Positions 17,125-25,637 of a DNA stretch of 64,000 nt are shown here, piece after piece. The number at the start of each line of letters is the position of its first letter. Position 1 is the stretch's first letter. Below the pieces are notes generated by a model. The model made no database searches. It saw only the letters and a list, made by a program, of their open reading frames with translations, and was not told where the DNA came from. The position numbers were made by a program, and so were the translations under genes. This stretch comes from Propionicicella superfundia DSM 22317. Its GTDB lineage: Bacteria; Actinomycetota; Actinomycetes; Propionibacteriales; Propionibacteriaceae. Location of the stretch: positions 960,757 to 1,024,756 of the forward strand of contig NZ_KE384020.1 in assembly GCF_000423465.1 (NCBI RefSeq). The letters run 5' to 3'.

Positions 17125-18275
17125 AAGCCGTCGTCTTCGGCGCCGGCAACATCGGCCGGGGCCTGATCGGGTCGCTGCTCCACCAGGCCGGCTACGAACT
17201 CGTCTTCCTCGACGTGTCCGCACCGCTCGTGGACGCGGTCAACGCCGCGCCGGCGTACACGGTCCACGAGATCGGCGAGGCGGGCCGCAACATCGAGGTG
17301 ACCGGCTTCCGGGCCGTCGACAGCCGTGCGGACCCGGACGCGGCCGTCGCCGAGGTCGCGACCGCGGACCTGGCCGCGACCGCGGTCGGACCCAGCGTCC
17401 TGCGGTTCGTCGCCCCCCTGCTCTGTGCGGGCCTGCTGCGGCGCGACCCGGCGCTCCCGCCGCTGCCGGTGATGGCCTGCGAGAACGCCATCAACGCGAC
17501 CGACCTGCTCCGCGGGGAGGTCGACGCCCTGGAGGAGGCCGACCCGGACGTGCTGGCGTCCCGCGCGGTGTTCGCCAACACCGCGGTCGACAGGATCGTT
17601 CCGGAGCAGCCGCGGACGCACGGTGTCGATGTCACCGTCGAGGCGTATGCGGAGTGGACGATCGAGCGGCGCCCCTTCGGGAAGCGCCCACCGGTCATCC
17701 CCCTCGCACATTTCGTGGACGACCTGGCCCCGTACATCGAGCGCAAGCTGTTCACGGTCAACACCGGCCACGCGACCGCGGCCTATTTCGGGGCTCGGGC
17801 CGGGGCCGCGACGATCGCCGACGCCCTTGCCGACGATCTGGTCGCCGCACGGGTCTCGGCCGTGCTCGCGGAGACGTCGGCGTTGCTCGTCGCCAAGCAC
17901 GGATTCGCTCCCGCCGAACTCGCCGCGTACCGCTCGGGCATCCTGGGCCGATTCCGACTGCGCGAGCTCACCGATTCCGTCCTCCGGGTGGGGCGGCAGC
18001 CGCTGCGCAAGCTCTCCCGCCACGAGCGGTTCGTCGGCCCGGCCGCCGAGGCGGCCGAACGCGGACTGCCCACCGACGCGCTCGTCGCCGCCATCGGCGC
18101 CGTGCTGAGCTTCCGCGCCCCGGGCGACCCCCAGGCCGAGGTCCTGGCCGAACGGCTCGTCGCGCTGGACGCCGACGAGTTCACGACGACCGTCACGGGA
18201 CTGGACGCGGCCCATCCCCTGTACGCGCCCGTGCGCGACACCGTGAACGACCACATGGCCACCTCGCGAGCCTGA
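17121..18275 (+). CDS. mtlD: Mannitol-1-phosphate 5-dehydrogenase
   Basis: A protein of 384 residues from GTG 17121, opening with the Rossmann motif VKAVVFGAGNIGRGLIG. The catalytic lysine lies in the segment ERKLFTVNTGHATAAYFG, typical of MtlD. It oxidises mannitol 1-phosphate to fructose 6-phosphate with NAD. The length equals that of E. coli MtlD (382). It overlaps mtlF by four bases and is the last gene of the operon; no hairpin of note follows directly. Confidence 0.96.
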   Translation: MKAVVFGAGNIGRGLIGSLLHQAGYELVFLDVSAPLVDAVNAAPAYTVHEIGEAGRNIEVTGFRAVDSRADPDAAVAEVATADLAATAVGPSVLRFVAPLLCAGLLRRDPALPPLPVMACENAINATDLLRGEVDALEEADPDVLASRAVFANTAVDRIVPEQPRTHGVDVTVEAYAEWTIERRPFGKRPPVIPLAHFVDDLAPYIERKLFTVNTGHATAAYFGARAGAATIADALADDLVAARVSAVLAETSALLVAKHGFAPAELAAYRSGILGRFRLRELTDSVLRVGRQPLRKLSRHERFVGPAAEAAERGLPTDALVAAIGAVLSFRAPGDPQAEVLAERLVALDADEFTTTVTGLDAAHPLYAPVRDTVNDHMATSRA

Positions 18276-18568
18276 CCCGTCGTGCGGGTTTCTGCACCGA
18301 ATGGCTCCGGCCGGAGCGGTCCCGCCACCTGGATGCGAGGTTTCGTACCTAATGCGCGCGCCGGGCGCCGTCAATGGGTACAGAACTCCGCGGTTGGGGC
18401 TCGCTCCCGCGGGGAGTGACCTCGTAAGGTACACAACCCCGCAATCCGCTCGCCCTGGCCCGCCGACCACCGCGTCGAGCCCGCGGCGCCCGCCCCTCGT
18501 CGCAGGCGTTCGCCGCAGCGGATCCGGGCGACGGCCGACGCCCCGCGGATCCCGCCTTCGGCGGACAC
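18276..18568. other. Gene-free spacer between convergent mtlD and the GlxA-type regulator
   Basis: Gene-free spacer of 293 bases. I see no convincing reading frame, RNA or terminator. A short stretch near 18340-18440 is less GC-rich than its surroundings and contains TACCTAAT and GTAAGGTAC words, but no promoter pair. Confidence 0.5.
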
Positions 18569-19552
18569 TCAGTGCACGGGTTCAAGACCCAGCCCGCCGA
18601 ACCGCTGCCGGTACACCGTCGGGGTGAGCCCGGTGGCGCGGCGGAAGTGGTCCCGCAGGACGACGGCCGAGCGGAAGCCCACCTGGTCGGCGACCCTCTC
18701 GACCGGGAGGTCCCCGCGTTCGAGAAGGCTGCGTGCAGCGAGCACGCGCTGCTGGTTGAGCCAGCGGTGCGGGGTCGTGCCGGTCTCGGCCTGGAAATGG
18801 CGGGCGAAGCTCCGCTCGCTCATCGCGGCCCGCTCGGCCAGCGACGCCACGGTGTGGGGACGGTCGAGGGTCGCCAGCGCCCAGTCCAGCACCGGTGCGA
18901 GCCCGCCGTCGATCTGGGCGGGCACCGGCCGATCGACGTACTGCTGCTGCCCGCCGTCCCGCACCGGCGGCACGACCATGCGGCGGGCGATGGCATTGGC
19001 GACTCCCGCGCCGAGTTCGCGGCGAACCACGTGGAGGCAGGCGTCCACACCCGCGGCCGTTCCTGCGCTGGTGATGATGCTGCCCGTGTCGACATACAGC
19101 ACCGACGGGTCCACCCGCGCGGACGGATAGCGGCGCTGCAGGTCGTCGGCGTACATCCAATGGGTGGTGCACGCCAACCCGTCGAGGAGGCCTGCCGCGC
19201 CGAGGACGAACGACCCGGAGCACACGCTGAGGAGTGTGCTTCCCTCGCGGGGCGCCTCGCGCAGGACGTCCAGCACCTCTCGCGGGTAGGCGTCGTCGGG
19301 CAGGGGCGGAGTCGGTGCGACGACGACGAGGTCGCTGCCCCCGACGTCGTCGAGACCATGGCCGGGAACGATCGCCAGCGGAGTCGTCGCCTTTCCGGCC
19401 AGGGGCCGACCCGGCTCGACCGCGCACACGCGGAAGTCGAACGGAGGGAGGTCGTCGGCCGTGCGATCGACCCCGAACACCTCCACGACCACGCCGAACT
19501 CGAAGACCGCCACCGGTTCGAGAACGATCACGCTCACGCTTCGCAACGCCAT
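18569..19552 (-). CDS. GlxA/FtrA-type AraC-family regulator with DJ-1/PfpI domain
   Basis: A protein of 327 residues. The N-terminal DJ-1/PfpI-like domain (about 5-170) keeps the nucleophile-elbow cysteine in LLSVCSGSFVLGAAGLLDG. The C-terminal AraC domain (about 215-320) has two helix-turn-helix units, the second in VERVADQVGFRSAVVLRDHFRRATG. Regulators of this kind act on catabolic or stress genes; the target is unknown. A TAGAAT -10 lies only six bases before the ATG, so the mRNA is probably leaderless. A nested palindrome at 19578-19613 between it and the next gene is a candidate operator. Confidence 0.9.
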   Translation of the reverse strand: MALRSVSVIVLEPVAVFEFGVVVEVFGVDRTADDLPPFDFRVCAVEPGRPLAGKATTPLAIVPGHGLDDVGGSDLVVVAPTPPLPDDAYPREVLDVLREAPREGSTLLSVCSGSFVLGAAGLLDGLACTTHWMYADDLQRRYPSARVDPSVLYVDTGSIITSAGTAAGVDACLHVVRRELGAGVANAIARRMVVPPVRDGGQQQYVDRPVPAQIDGGLAPVLDWALATLDRPHTVASLAERAAMSERSFARHFQAETGTTPHRWLNQQRVLAARSLLERGDLPVERVADQVGFRSAVVLRDHFRRATGLTPTVYRQRFGGLGLEPVH

Positions 19553-19577
19553 GACGCGATTCTACTGGCGTGAATCC

Positions 19578-19613
19578 TTCCGGAAGTGGCTTTCCTGCCA
19601 CTGGTGGCCGGAA
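19578..19613. promoter_or_regulatory. Nested inverted repeat, candidate operator of the GlxA-type regulator
   Basis: An outer pair TTCCGG / CCGGAA (19578-19583, 19608-19613) encloses an inner perfect pair AGTGGC / GCCACT (19585-19590, 19597-19602). It begins 26 bases from the regulator start and ends 24 bases before the small gene at 19638, so it could control both divergent genes. It could instead form an RNA hairpin in the small-gene leader. Confidence 0.5.
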
Positions 19614-19637
19614 TCCAGCGCTGAAAGGGTTTCAGCC

Positions 19638-19865
19638 ATGAACGGACTGCTCATCTGCCTCGCCCTCGTGGCCCTGCTCGTCCTCGCGTTGCAGCCCGCG
19701 CACGAACGCTCCTGGCGCCCCGGGTACGACTCGGTCGTCGACCGCGACCGCGCCCGACAGGCCGACGAGCTCCGCCTGCTGTCCACCTTCGAACCCCCTG
19801 CGGCCGACATGCCCGCCGGCAAGCAGCGACCGGCCGAGCGCGAACAGCCACCCGCCGCCGCCTGA
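19638..19865 (+). CDS. Small single-pass membrane protein, unknown function
   Basis: A protein of 75 residues from the ATG at 19638, preceded by a GAAAGGG ribosome site. It has an N-terminal hydrophobic helix (NGLLICLALVALLVLALQ) followed by a charged, proline-rich tail (SWRPGYDSVVDRDRARQADE onward). I do not recognise the family. The longer upstream frame is antisense to the regulator gene and unlikely. A shared hairpin lies in the gap before the convergent DUF3145 gene. Confidence 0.6.
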   Translation: MNGLLICLALVALLVLALQPAHERSWRPGYDSVVDRDRARQADELRLLSTFEPPAADMPAGKQRPAEREQPPAAA

Positions 19866-20010
19866 CCAGACCGATCGCAGGGATCGGGAGCGCCGTCTCG
19901 CCCGGGTGCGATCGTCCGGCGTCCGGCAAAGGGCCTCGCGTACACGGCCTGGTCGGCTTCCTACTGGGCGTCCTCGCGTCGCTCTCGGCCGCGTCGTCAC
20001 CGCCTGACGT

Positions 20011-20036
20011 GCCGCGTCGGTTCGCGCCGACGCGGC
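20011..20036. terminator. Bidirectional hairpin terminator between the small membrane protein and DUF3145 genes
   Basis: GCCGCGTCGG pairs perfectly with CCGACGCGGC across a six-base loop (TTCGCG). It lies 16 bases from the DUF3145 stop, between two convergent genes. No T-run on either side. Confidence 0.6.
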
Positions 20037-20051
20037 GCACTGCGTCCGGGA

Positions 20052-20549
20052 TCAGACGGCGTCGGTGAGCCACCGCACGGGCGCGCCCTCGCCCGCGTGG
20101 CGGAACACCTCCAACTCGTCGTCCCATGCCGTCCCGAGCAGGGCCTGAAGACCGTCGGTCACCTCGGCGCCGGTGAGCGCCGCGGTGGCCACGACGGTCT
20201 TCAGCCGCTCCTCGGGGATCACGATGTCTCCGTTGGACGACGTCATCGCCGAGAACATCCCCAGCGACGGGGTGTAGCTGTAGCGCTGCCCGTCGGAACC
20301 GGGGCAGGGATCCTCGGTGAGCTCGAAGCGGAGCCGCTGCCAGCCCATCAGGGCGCTCGCCGCCCGCGCCGCGGTGCCGGCCGCACCGCTCCAGGAGTAC
20401 TCGGCCCGGTAGGTCGCCCGCTGGGCGGGCTGCGCCTTCCACTGCAGGTGCAGGGGCACGCCGAAAGCGGCCGACAGTGCCCAGTCGACATGCGGGCACA
20501 GGGCCGACGGTGCGGAATGGACGAACAGAACTCCGCGGGTGGTGCTCAT
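20052..20549 (-). CDS. DUF3145 family protein
   Basis: A protein of 165 residues matching the actinobacterial DUF3145 family: RGVLFVHSAPSALCPHVDWAL at the start, QPAQRATYRAEYSWSGAAGTAA, and the end VFRHAGEGAPVRWLTDAV. The function is unknown. In many actinobacteria it directly follows fabF and so is suspected to serve fatty acid synthesis. Here it is separated from fabF by the mannitol PTS locus and the regulator, which suggests that DNA was inserted or rearranged between them. AGGAGG precedes the ATG. Confidence 0.88.
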   Translation of the reverse strand: MSTTRGVLFVHSAPSALCPHVDWALSAAFGVPLHLQWKAQPAQRATYRAEYSWSGAAGTAARAASALMGWQRLRFELTEDPCPGSDGQRYSYTPSLGMFSAMTSSNGDIVIPEERLKTVVATAALTGAEVTDGLQALLGTAWDDELEVFRHAGEGAPVRWLTDAV

Positions 20550-20704
20550 CGTGCCTCCTGGTGTCGAGATGGCCCTTCCCCGACAACCTCACCCACCGGA
20601 AGACACGGCCATTGTGCCGCAGGAATCGTCCGCATCCAAGGAGACCGCACATCCGCGCACCGCCGGGAGGCCTCGATGCGCTCCCGGGACGCCCCGGCCG
20701 CGGC

Positions 20705-21400
20705 TCAGACCGGCCGGGCGGCCCTGCTGCCGAAGATCGCCGTGCCGACCCGTACGCAGGTCGCACCGTGGGCGATCGCCTCCTCGAAGTCGCCGCTCAT
20801 GCCCATCGACAGCTCGTCGTAGCTGCCCGGCAGCCCGTCGGTGCCGCGCAGCCTGTCGCGCAGCGCGGCCGTCTCGGCGAAGTCGCGTGCGGCCCGGTCG
20901 CGGGACGCGATCGTCATCAGTCCGCGCACCCGCAGCGCCTCGAAGGGGTGCAGCGCGGCGGCGAAGCCCGGGACCTCGGCCGGAGGAAGGCCGAACTTCG
21001 AGTTCTCACCCGACGAGTTCACCTCGATCAGCACGTCGAGCGTCCGTCCGGCCGCTGCGAAGCGCCGGTCGAGCTCGGTGGCCAGCGCCAGTGAGTCGAG
21101 CGCCTGGAACTCGGCGGCGAACTCCGGCAGGTACTTGGCCTTGTTCGTCTGCAGGTGACCGATGATCGCCCACGACAGTCCGGGGACGTCGGCGAGCTCG
21201 CGCGCCTTGCGGCGCGCCTCCTGCACCATGTTCTCCCCGAACCGGTCACAGCCCGCCGCCGCTGCGGCTCGGACCAGCTCGGACGGCTTGGTCTTCGACA
21301 CCGGCAGCAGACGGACGTCGGCGGGATCGCGATCCGCGGCGCGGCAGGCGGCGGCGATGCGATCACGGACGGCGGTCAGGCGGGAGGCGATGTCGTTCAC
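20705..21400 (-). CDS. YggS-type pyridoxal phosphate homeostasis protein (PLPBP)
   Basis: A protein of 231 residues from the GTG at 21400. The PLP-binding lysine is Lys36 in LLPVSKTKPSELV. Family motifs FGENMVQEA, WAIIGHLQTNKAKYL, IEVNSSGENSKFG and SMGMSGDFEEAIAHGATCVRVGTAIFG are all intact. It is a single-domain alanine-racemase-like barrel that buffers pyridoxal phosphate. In many actinobacteria it sits near division genes; here it follows the VWA operon, with a gap of 41 bases that could allow co-transcription. Confidence 0.95.
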   Translation of the reverse strand: MNDIASRLTAVRDRIAAACRAADRDPADVRLLPVSKTKPSELVRAAAAAGCDRFGENMVQEARRKARELADVPGLSWAIIGHLQTNKAKYLPEFAAEFQALDSLALATELDRRFAAAGRTLDVLIEVNSSGENSKFGLPPAEVPGFAAALHPFEALRVRGLMTIASRDRAARDFAETAALRDRLRGTDGLPGSYDELSMGMSGDFEEAIAHGATCVRVGTAIFGSRAARPV

Positions 21401-21441
21401 CCTGCCAGCCTGTCACAACGCACGTGACCGGGTGCGCCGGT

Positions 21442-22401
21442 TCACGGCCAGCGAGCCGCCAGCGAGATCATCGCCAGTGCGGCGAGCAGGCCGAGACCGG
21501 CCGCGACGCCGACGAACATCCACGTGATCTCGACGTTCACCTTCTCGGTGCCGACCGACTGCGCGATCGTCTTGTACACCTGTTCGAGTTCCTGCGGCGT
21601 CGCCGCGGAGAACTTCTGCCCACCGGACGCACGGGCGATCTTGTCCAACTCGGAGTGGTTCACCGGCACGGGCTGGCGGACCCCGCCGTCCATGACGTAA
21701 CCGCCCTGGGTGCCGTAGGCGATGGTGTAGACGGGAACGTTCTGCTCCTTCGCAGCCTTCGCCGCCTCGATCGCGTCCCGGCCGATGGTCCGCTGCCCGT
21801 CGCTCAGCAGCACGATGGCGGCCGGAACCGGCTCGTCGGGGTTGTCGGGATCGGCAGGCGCCAGGCTCAGTGACTCCAGCGCCGTGTAGATGGCGTCGCC
21901 CGTGGCGGTCGCCGGGGCCACCTCGAGCGCTTCGATCGCGTTCTTCATCGCCGCCCGGTCCGTCGACGGCGGCACGACGAGGTTCGCCGTCCCGGCGAAG
22001 GAGACGAGCGCCAGGTTGAACCGCTCCGGGACCATGTCCACGAACTCGACCGCCCCCTGTTTCGCCGCGGTGATGCGATCCGGGCTCACGTCGGTCGCCA
22101 TCATCGAGCGGGACACGTCCAACGCCACCACGACCGTCGCCCGGTCGCGGGGAACGTCGATCTGGCTCATCGGCATCGCCCAGGCCCCGTTGATGGACAC
22201 CAGGGACAGCACCGCCGCTCCCACGGCGAGGTGCCGCTTCCACGCCGCCTGCTGCGGCAGCATCCGCTCCAGCGGGCTCTTGTCGCGCCGCGGCCCGACC
22301 CGGCGCGACACCACGAACGCCAGGTACACCGCGACGAGCACGGGCACGAGAAGCAGCCCCCACAGTCGTGCGGGCGCCATGAACTCCAGCAGCGGGACCA
22401 T
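21442..22401 (-). CDS. Membrane-anchored von Willebrand factor A protein (BatA-like), second copy
   Basis: A protein of 319 residues. Two N-terminal membrane helices (about 10-30 and 60-75), a VWA domain (about 85-290) with MIDAS motif DVSRSM and a second acidic loop LLSDGQRTIG, and a C-terminal helix (MFVGVAAGLGLLAALAMISLA). It is a close paralogue of the next gene upstream, and its ATG directly follows that gene's TAG. MoxR-DUF58-VWA sets are thought to act as AAA chaperones for membrane or metal-centre assembly; the client here is unknown. Confidence 0.92.
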   Translation of the reverse strand: MVPLLEFMAPARLWGLLLVPVLVAVYLAFVVSRRVGPRRDKSPLERMLPQQAAWKRHLAVGAAVLSLVSINGAWAMPMSQIDVPRDRATVVVALDVSRSMMATDVSPDRITAAKQGAVEFVDMVPERFNLALVSFAGTANLVVPPSTDRAAMKNAIEALEVAPATATGDAIYTALESLSLAPADPDNPDEPVPAAIVLLSDGQRTIGRDAIEAAKAAKEQNVPVYTIAYGTQGGYVMDGGVRQPVPVNHSELDKIARASGGQKFSAATPQELEQVYKTIAQSVGTEKVNVEITWMFVGVAAGLGLLAALAMISLAARWP

Positions 22402-23355
22402 CTACAGTTTCCTCGCTCCCAGCAGAACGGCACCGACCGCGGCGAGCGCTGCGGCGATGAACCCGTAGAACGCCCAGGTGGCCGTCGTCTCCTTCTTCTG
22501 GTCCTCGTAGCCGACCTCGGAACGCGCCTGCTTGTAGACGTCCTTCAGGGACCCCAGCGAGTCGGCGGAGTACGCCTCGCCGCCCGTCGCCGCGGCCACC
22601 TGCTTCAACATCTCGGTGTCGGGCGGCACCGCCTCGCGCGCGCCGTCGATGTCGACATAGCCGTTGGCCGTGCCGTAGGCGATCGTGACGATCGGGACCT
22701 CGCGCTGCTTGGCCGCCTCGGCGGCGGTGAGGGGATCGGTGCCGGTCGTGTTCTGCCCGTCGGACAGGAGGACGATCGCGCCGGGCGCCTGCGTCCCGTC
22801 GTCGCCCTTCGGCGCCATGTCCAGCGCCTTCAACGCCACGGTGATCGCGTCGCCCACCGCGGTCGAGTCCTTCAAGGTCAGTGCCTGCAGGACGCGTTCC
22901 ACCGCACCGCGGTCGGTGGTCGGCGCGGCCACGATCTGCGGGTCGCCGGACAGCGCCACGACCGCGACGTTGTAGCCGCTGGGGAGGCTCTGCACGAACT
23001 CGACGGCCGACTCCTTGGCGGCGTCCAGCCGGTTCGGCTTCACGTCGATGGCCTGCATCGACTGCGAGACGTCCATCACGAGGACGATCGTCGCCCGCTC
23101 GCGGGGCACGCGCTCGATCCCCTGCGGCCGGGCGAAGGCGCCGACGAGGAACGTGAGGCTGATCAGCGACAGGCCGACCGCCACGTGACGCACCCACTGC
23201 GACTGCTTCGGCACGACCGCGCCGAGCACCCCGGTGTTCGTGAACCGCATCCCCCGCTTGCTGCGCATCCGGGAGAACCAGATGTACAGGCCGAGCAGGA
23301 TCGGAACGAGGATCCAGAACCCCAGCACCCACGGGGTCTCGAACTGCGGCATCAA
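22402..23355 (-). CDS. Membrane-anchored von Willebrand factor A protein (BatA-like), first copy
   Basis: A protein of 317 residues with the same layout as its neighbour: two N-terminal helices, VWA domain with MIDAS motif DVSQSM and LLSDGQNTTG, and a C-terminal helix (FYGFIAAALAAVGAVLLGA). Its start overlaps the DUF58 stop. The two VWA genes look like a tandem duplication that kept order and topology while diverging in sequence. Together they may form a periplasm-facing heterodimer anchored at the membrane (inference). Confidence 0.92.
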   Translation of the reverse strand: MMPQFETPWVLGFWILVPILLGLYIWFSRMRSKRGMRFTNTGVLGAVVPKQSQWVRHVAVGLSLISLTFLVGAFARPQGIERVPRERATIVLVMDVSQSMQAIDVKPNRLDAAKESAVEFVQSLPSGYNVAVVALSGDPQIVAAPTTDRGAVERVLQALTLKDSTAVGDAITVALKALDMAPKGDDGTQAPGAIVLLSDGQNTTGTDPLTAAEAAKQREVPIVTIAYGTANGYVDIDGAREAVPPDTEMLKQVAAATGGEAYSADSLGSLKDVYKQARSEVGYEDQKKETTATWAFYGFIAAALAAVGAVLLGARKL

Positions 23356-24407
23356 CGACTCACTCCCTGCGGCGGCGCGTGCAGCATGCTGGCGACCCGA
23401 CGGTAGGCCAGCACGAAGCGCGCGATGTCCTGCACCCAGTCTCTGTCGGTACGCAAGACGATGTGCCCGACGTTGGCCCGCTGCAGGGAGATCCGGATGC
23501 GCTCGCGCTGCGCGGCGCTCGCCGCGTCCATGCGCGCGCGGGCCGCCGCGTCGCCGGTGTTCACATAGCGGGCGAACTGCGTCTCGGGGTCGCGGATGTA
23601 GATGTCGCCGACGTCGGGGAACTCGATCTCGTGCCGGTCGACCACCTGGATGGCGATGACCTGGTTGCGGACCGACAGGCGGCGCAGCGGGCGCTCGAAC
23701 GGAGGCGGAACGTTCGGATCCAGTTCGAAGTCGCCCGGGGTGAGGAAATCGGACACCACGACGCGCAGCCCGCGGCGCCGCTGCATCCGCGTCAACTGCT
23801 CGATGCCCTGCGGCAGGTCGATCGGACCCGGCGCCTGGTCGTGCACGATCGGTTCGGTCAGCATCTTGCGAAGCAACCCGTAGAGCGCGGTGCGGCCGGA
23901 GCGGGCGGGGATGCGCTTCAACTGCTCGGGGCGCATCACGACCCCGCCGAACCGGTCACCCATCCGCTGGCTGAGGAAGCCCACCGTCGCGATCGCCGCG
24001 ATGCCGAGATCCCGCTTCGTGACGCCGCCGGTCCCCCAGTTCATCGACGGCGTGACGTCGAGCAGCGCCCACGCCTCCAGTTCCCGGTCGGCCAGGGTGT
24101 CGCGGACGTGCGGAGTACCGGTGCGCGCAGTGACGGGCCAGTCGATCTTGCGGACGTCGTCCTGCCCGGGAACGTACTCACGGGCATCGTTGGTCTCGGA
24201 CCCCGGCCCGGGCAGCAGCCCGAGGTGGTCCCCCTGCAGGAACCCCTCCAGCCGGCGGACGACGGTGAGCTCGAGCCGGCGCAGCGCCGCCTCGGGCGCG
24301 AGCTGGGACAGCGGAAGAGTCGGGGCGGTCGGCTCGCGCAGCACCGACTCGAGCGCCGAGAATCCCTCGGCACCCGCGGCGACCGGTTTGGTGGAGGCCA
24401 CGGTCAC
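23352..24407 (-). CDS. DUF58 domain protein of a MoxR operon
   Basis: A protein of 351 residues from the GTG at 24407, which overlaps the moxR stop by GTGA. The DUF58 signature is visible as REYVPGQDDVRKIDWPVTART followed by a VWA-like fold with LLDVTPSMNWGTG. No membrane helix is evident, so it is cytosolic, unlike the two VWA partners downstream. DUF58 proteins occur almost only next to MoxR ATPases and probably link the ATPase to the VWA proteins. Confidence 0.9.
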   Translation of the reverse strand: MTVASTKPVAAGAEGFSALESVLREPTAPTLPLSQLAPEAALRRLELTVVRRLEGFLQGDHLGLLPGPGSETNDAREYVPGQDDVRKIDWPVTARTGTPHVRDTLADRELEAWALLDVTPSMNWGTGGVTKRDLGIAAIATVGFLSQRMGDRFGGVVMRPEQLKRIPARSGRTALYGLLRKMLTEPIVHDQAPGPIDLPQGIEQLTRMQRRRGLRVVVSDFLTPGDFELDPNVPPPFERPLRRLSVRNQVIAIQVVDRHEIEFPDVGDIYIRDPETQFARYVNTGDAAARARMDAASAAQRERIRISLQRANVGHIVLRTDRDWVQDIARFVLAYRRVASMLHAPPQGVSR

Positions 24408-25468
24408 CGATTGTCGAATTCCGGCTGATGGCGGTGCTGCTGATGTGCCTGCTGGCGCTGCTGGGCGTTCCACACCGGAGTCGGCGGCGGAACCATCGCG
24501 AGGATGCGCTCCACGACCTGGGTGGGCTCGACGTTGTCGGCGACGGCGTCGAAGCCGAGCACCAGGCGATGCGACATCACGTCTCGCGCGACGGCCTGCA
24601 CATCGGTCGGCAGCACGTAGTCACGACCGTGGATGAGCGCAAGCGCACGGGAGGCCGCCACCAGACCGAGGGTCGCGCGCGGCGAGCAGCCGATCTGGAT
24701 GACCGACTCGAGATCGGGCATCCCGAACTCGGCGGGCGTCCGGGTCGCGAGCACCAGGCGGACGATGTATTCGGCCACGAGGTTGTGCACGAAGACGTTC
24801 GATGCCTGGTCCTGCAGACGGAGGACGATCTCGGGGTTGAGCACCGGCTGCGGCTCGGGGGGTTGCACCGACATCCGGCGCAGGATCTCGAACTCCTCGT
24901 TGCCGCGCGGGTACGGGACGTCGACCTTCAGCAGGAACCGGTCGCGCTGCGCCTCGGGCAGCGGGTACACGCCCTCGGACTCCACGGGGTTCTGCGTCGC
25001 GATGACGATGAACGGCTTCGGCGCCGGATAGGTCTGGCCCCCGATCGAGACCTGCTTCTCGGCCATCAGCTCGAGCATCGCCGACTGCACCTTCGCCGGG
25101 GCGCGGTTGATCTCGTCGGCGAGGACGAAGTTCACGAACACGGGCCCGAGCGCGATGTCGAACTTCTCCTGCGACGCCGAATAGATGCGCGTGCCGACGA
25201 TGTCGGAGGGCACGAGGTCGGGCGTGAACTGGACGCGGGCGAAGTCGCCTCCCACAACCGTGGCGAAGCTGCGGACCGCCAGGGTCTTGGCGACACCCGG
25301 CACACCCTCCAGCAGGCAGTGCCCCTTCGCGAGGAGCGAGACCATGAGCTGCTCGACCATGTGTTCCTGGCCGACGATGACGCGCTGTACCTGCGCGATC
25401 GCCTCGCCGAGGATCCGGGCCGCGTGAGCCGTGGCGCTCTTCGGGTCGGTCTGGATGGGAGTAGTCAC
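24404..25468 (-). CDS. MoxR-family AAA+ ATPase
   Basis: A protein of 354 residues from the GTG at 25468, with AGGAGA a few bases upstream. A much longer frame reaches 25771 but its extra part is antisense to the divergent gene. Walker A is GVPGVAKT, Walker B is VLADEINRAP, sensor 1 lies in IVIATQNPVESEGVYPLPEAQRDRF, and the arginine finger region follows. MoxR ATPases act as chaperones. It is the first gene of a four-gene operon with overlapping stops and starts, divergent from the membrane protein at 25638. Confidence 0.95.
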   Translation of the reverse strand: MTTPIQTDPKSATAHAARILGEAIAQVQRVIVGQEHMVEQLMVSLLAKGHCLLEGVPGVAKTLAVRSFATVVGGDFARVQFTPDLVPSDIVGTRIYSASQEKFDIALGPVFVNFVLADEINRAPAKVQSAMLELMAEKQVSIGGQTYPAPKPFIVIATQNPVESEGVYPLPEAQRDRFLLKVDVPYPRGNEEFEILRRMSVQPPEPQPVLNPEIVLRLQDQASNVFVHNLVAEYIVRLVLATRTPAEFGMPDLESVIQIGCSPRATLGLVAASRALALIHGRDYVLPTDVQAVARDVMSHRLVLGFDAVADNVEPTQVVERILAMVPPPTPVWNAQQRQQAHQQHRHQPEFDNR

Positions 25469-25637
25469 TCGGTCTCCTGTGTGTGCACGGGTCTCCGGAC
25501 GGCGCGGACGTCCTCGCCAACGATACCCGGTGGCCACGGGCGCCCGGGAAGGCCGTATCACGGTGCCCCTGCCGGGTCGGGCACAATGGGGAAGCGGAAC
25601 ATGCCGCCGGAGGGTCCGGCGCGCGGAAGCGGGAGCC

